Shown here in pieces: positions 63,874 to 64,000 of a DNA stretch of 64,000 bases. Location of the stretch: assembly GCF_017168195.1 (NCBI RefSeq), contig NZ_JADNYL010000005.1:62001-126000 (forward strand), written 5' to 3'. This stretch comes from Thalassotalea sp. G2M2-11 (GTDB lineage Bacteria > Pseudomonadota > Gammaproteobacteria > Enterobacterales > Alteromonadaceae). Under the pieces are notes generated by a model. It worked only from the letters and a program-made list of their open reading frames with translations. It ran no database searches and had not been told where the DNA came from. How positions within the stretch are numbered: position 1 is the first letter of the stretch; each line of letters opens with the position of its first letter. A program made the translations under genes and the position numbers.

Positions 63874-64000
63874 ATGTACGATAAAACTAGAAAAGATCTA
63901 GTCCTAATGATTGAATTGCTTGAGCAAGATGGAAGTCGGTGGTCGCAATTTTTTCAGAAGGCTTTAGCGGGATTTGATAGTGGTGAGTACCAGCGATGTG
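63874..64000 (+). CDS. Cassette gene 4, partial (runs off the window)
   Basis: 42 codons are visible from an ATG with AAGGAAG four bases upstream, 14 bases after attC 3. The protein begins MYDKTRKDLVLMIELLEQDG and continues with RWSQFFQKALAGFD. It looks soluble and helical. No stop before the edge. Unknown function. Confidence 0.7.
   Translation, partial: MYDKTRKDLVLMIELLEQDGSRWSQFFQKALAGFDSGEYQRC

Noticed and set aside
1-64000. CRISPR arrays, rRNA genes, prophage genes, toxin-antitoxin pairs
   Set aside because: I looked for regularly spaced direct repeats, rRNA sequences, phage structural or integrase genes and paired small genes and found none; the only regular repeats are the attC sites and the MITE pair.

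Overview
The window is a chromosomal segment of a marine gammaproteobacterium. The low G+C (roughly 40% by eye), the core gene orders (dapB-carA-carB-greA; alaA-yfbR; metG/apbC/dcd; tesA/ybbA/ybbP; sbcD-sbcC), the two large TonB-dependent receptors, and small families typical of Alteromonadales/Vibrionales (DUF3718, DUF2947, VC2046/SO_2500) point to Alteromonadales, most likely Colwelliaceae (Colwellia/Thalassotalea-like). That placement is inference from gene content, not from a database match.

Layout: 1-8.4 kb carries fklB, a small NTF2-like gene, dapB, carAB and greA, bracketed by two directly repeated copies of a ~310 bp transposase-less element (MITE-like, CTAG target duplication). 8.4-14.4 kb holds a secreted M28 peptidase, a TonB-dependent receptor and an AraC/GyrI-like regulator. 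14.5-23.6 kb looks like one functional unit for using extracellular nucleic acids and nucleotides. It has a RutR-like TetR regulator in operon with a secreted endonuclease/exonuclease/phosphatase-fold enzyme and a lipoprotein alkaline phosphatase, a divergent Oar-type TonB receptor, and a cdd-deoA pyrimidine salvage operon. Two near-identical palindromes resembling the E. coli RutR operator lie upstream of the receptor and directly on the cdd promoter, and a weaker one lies upstream of the regulator gene.

23.8-38.6 kb is mostly housekeeping: yfbR, alaA, proS, metG, apbC, dcd and yvcK-like. Among these are an LRAT-like papain-fold protein, an unknown membrane-anchored protein, a pentapeptide-repeat potassium channel gene broken by one in-frame stop just before the pore, and a DUF3718 gene behind a clear c-di-GMP-I (GEMM) riboswitch. 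38.8-39.7 kb is a tRNA operon (Ala-GGC, Glu-UUC x2) with a strong stringent-type promoter and covarying hairpins just 5' of each tRNA-Glu. 39.8-61.5 kb carries a Kef-type antiporter, tesA divergent from ybbA-ybbP with overlapping start codons, an AI-2E transporter, an outer-membrane-like protein, DUF2947, a ComEA-like protein, a MacAB-type export operon with two permeases, mgsA, an MDR dehydrogenase, ybaK, sbcDC, an EamA transporter and slyD.

From about 62.09 kb to the right end there is an array of integron gene cassettes. Three attC sites can be drawn, each following one co-oriented gene of unknown function, and a fourth cassette gene runs off the window. No integrase gene is present on the left flank, although a LexA-like box and inverted repeats occupy the 550 bp between slyD and the first cassette. 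This is either an integrase-less attC cluster or the remnant head of a chromosomal integron.
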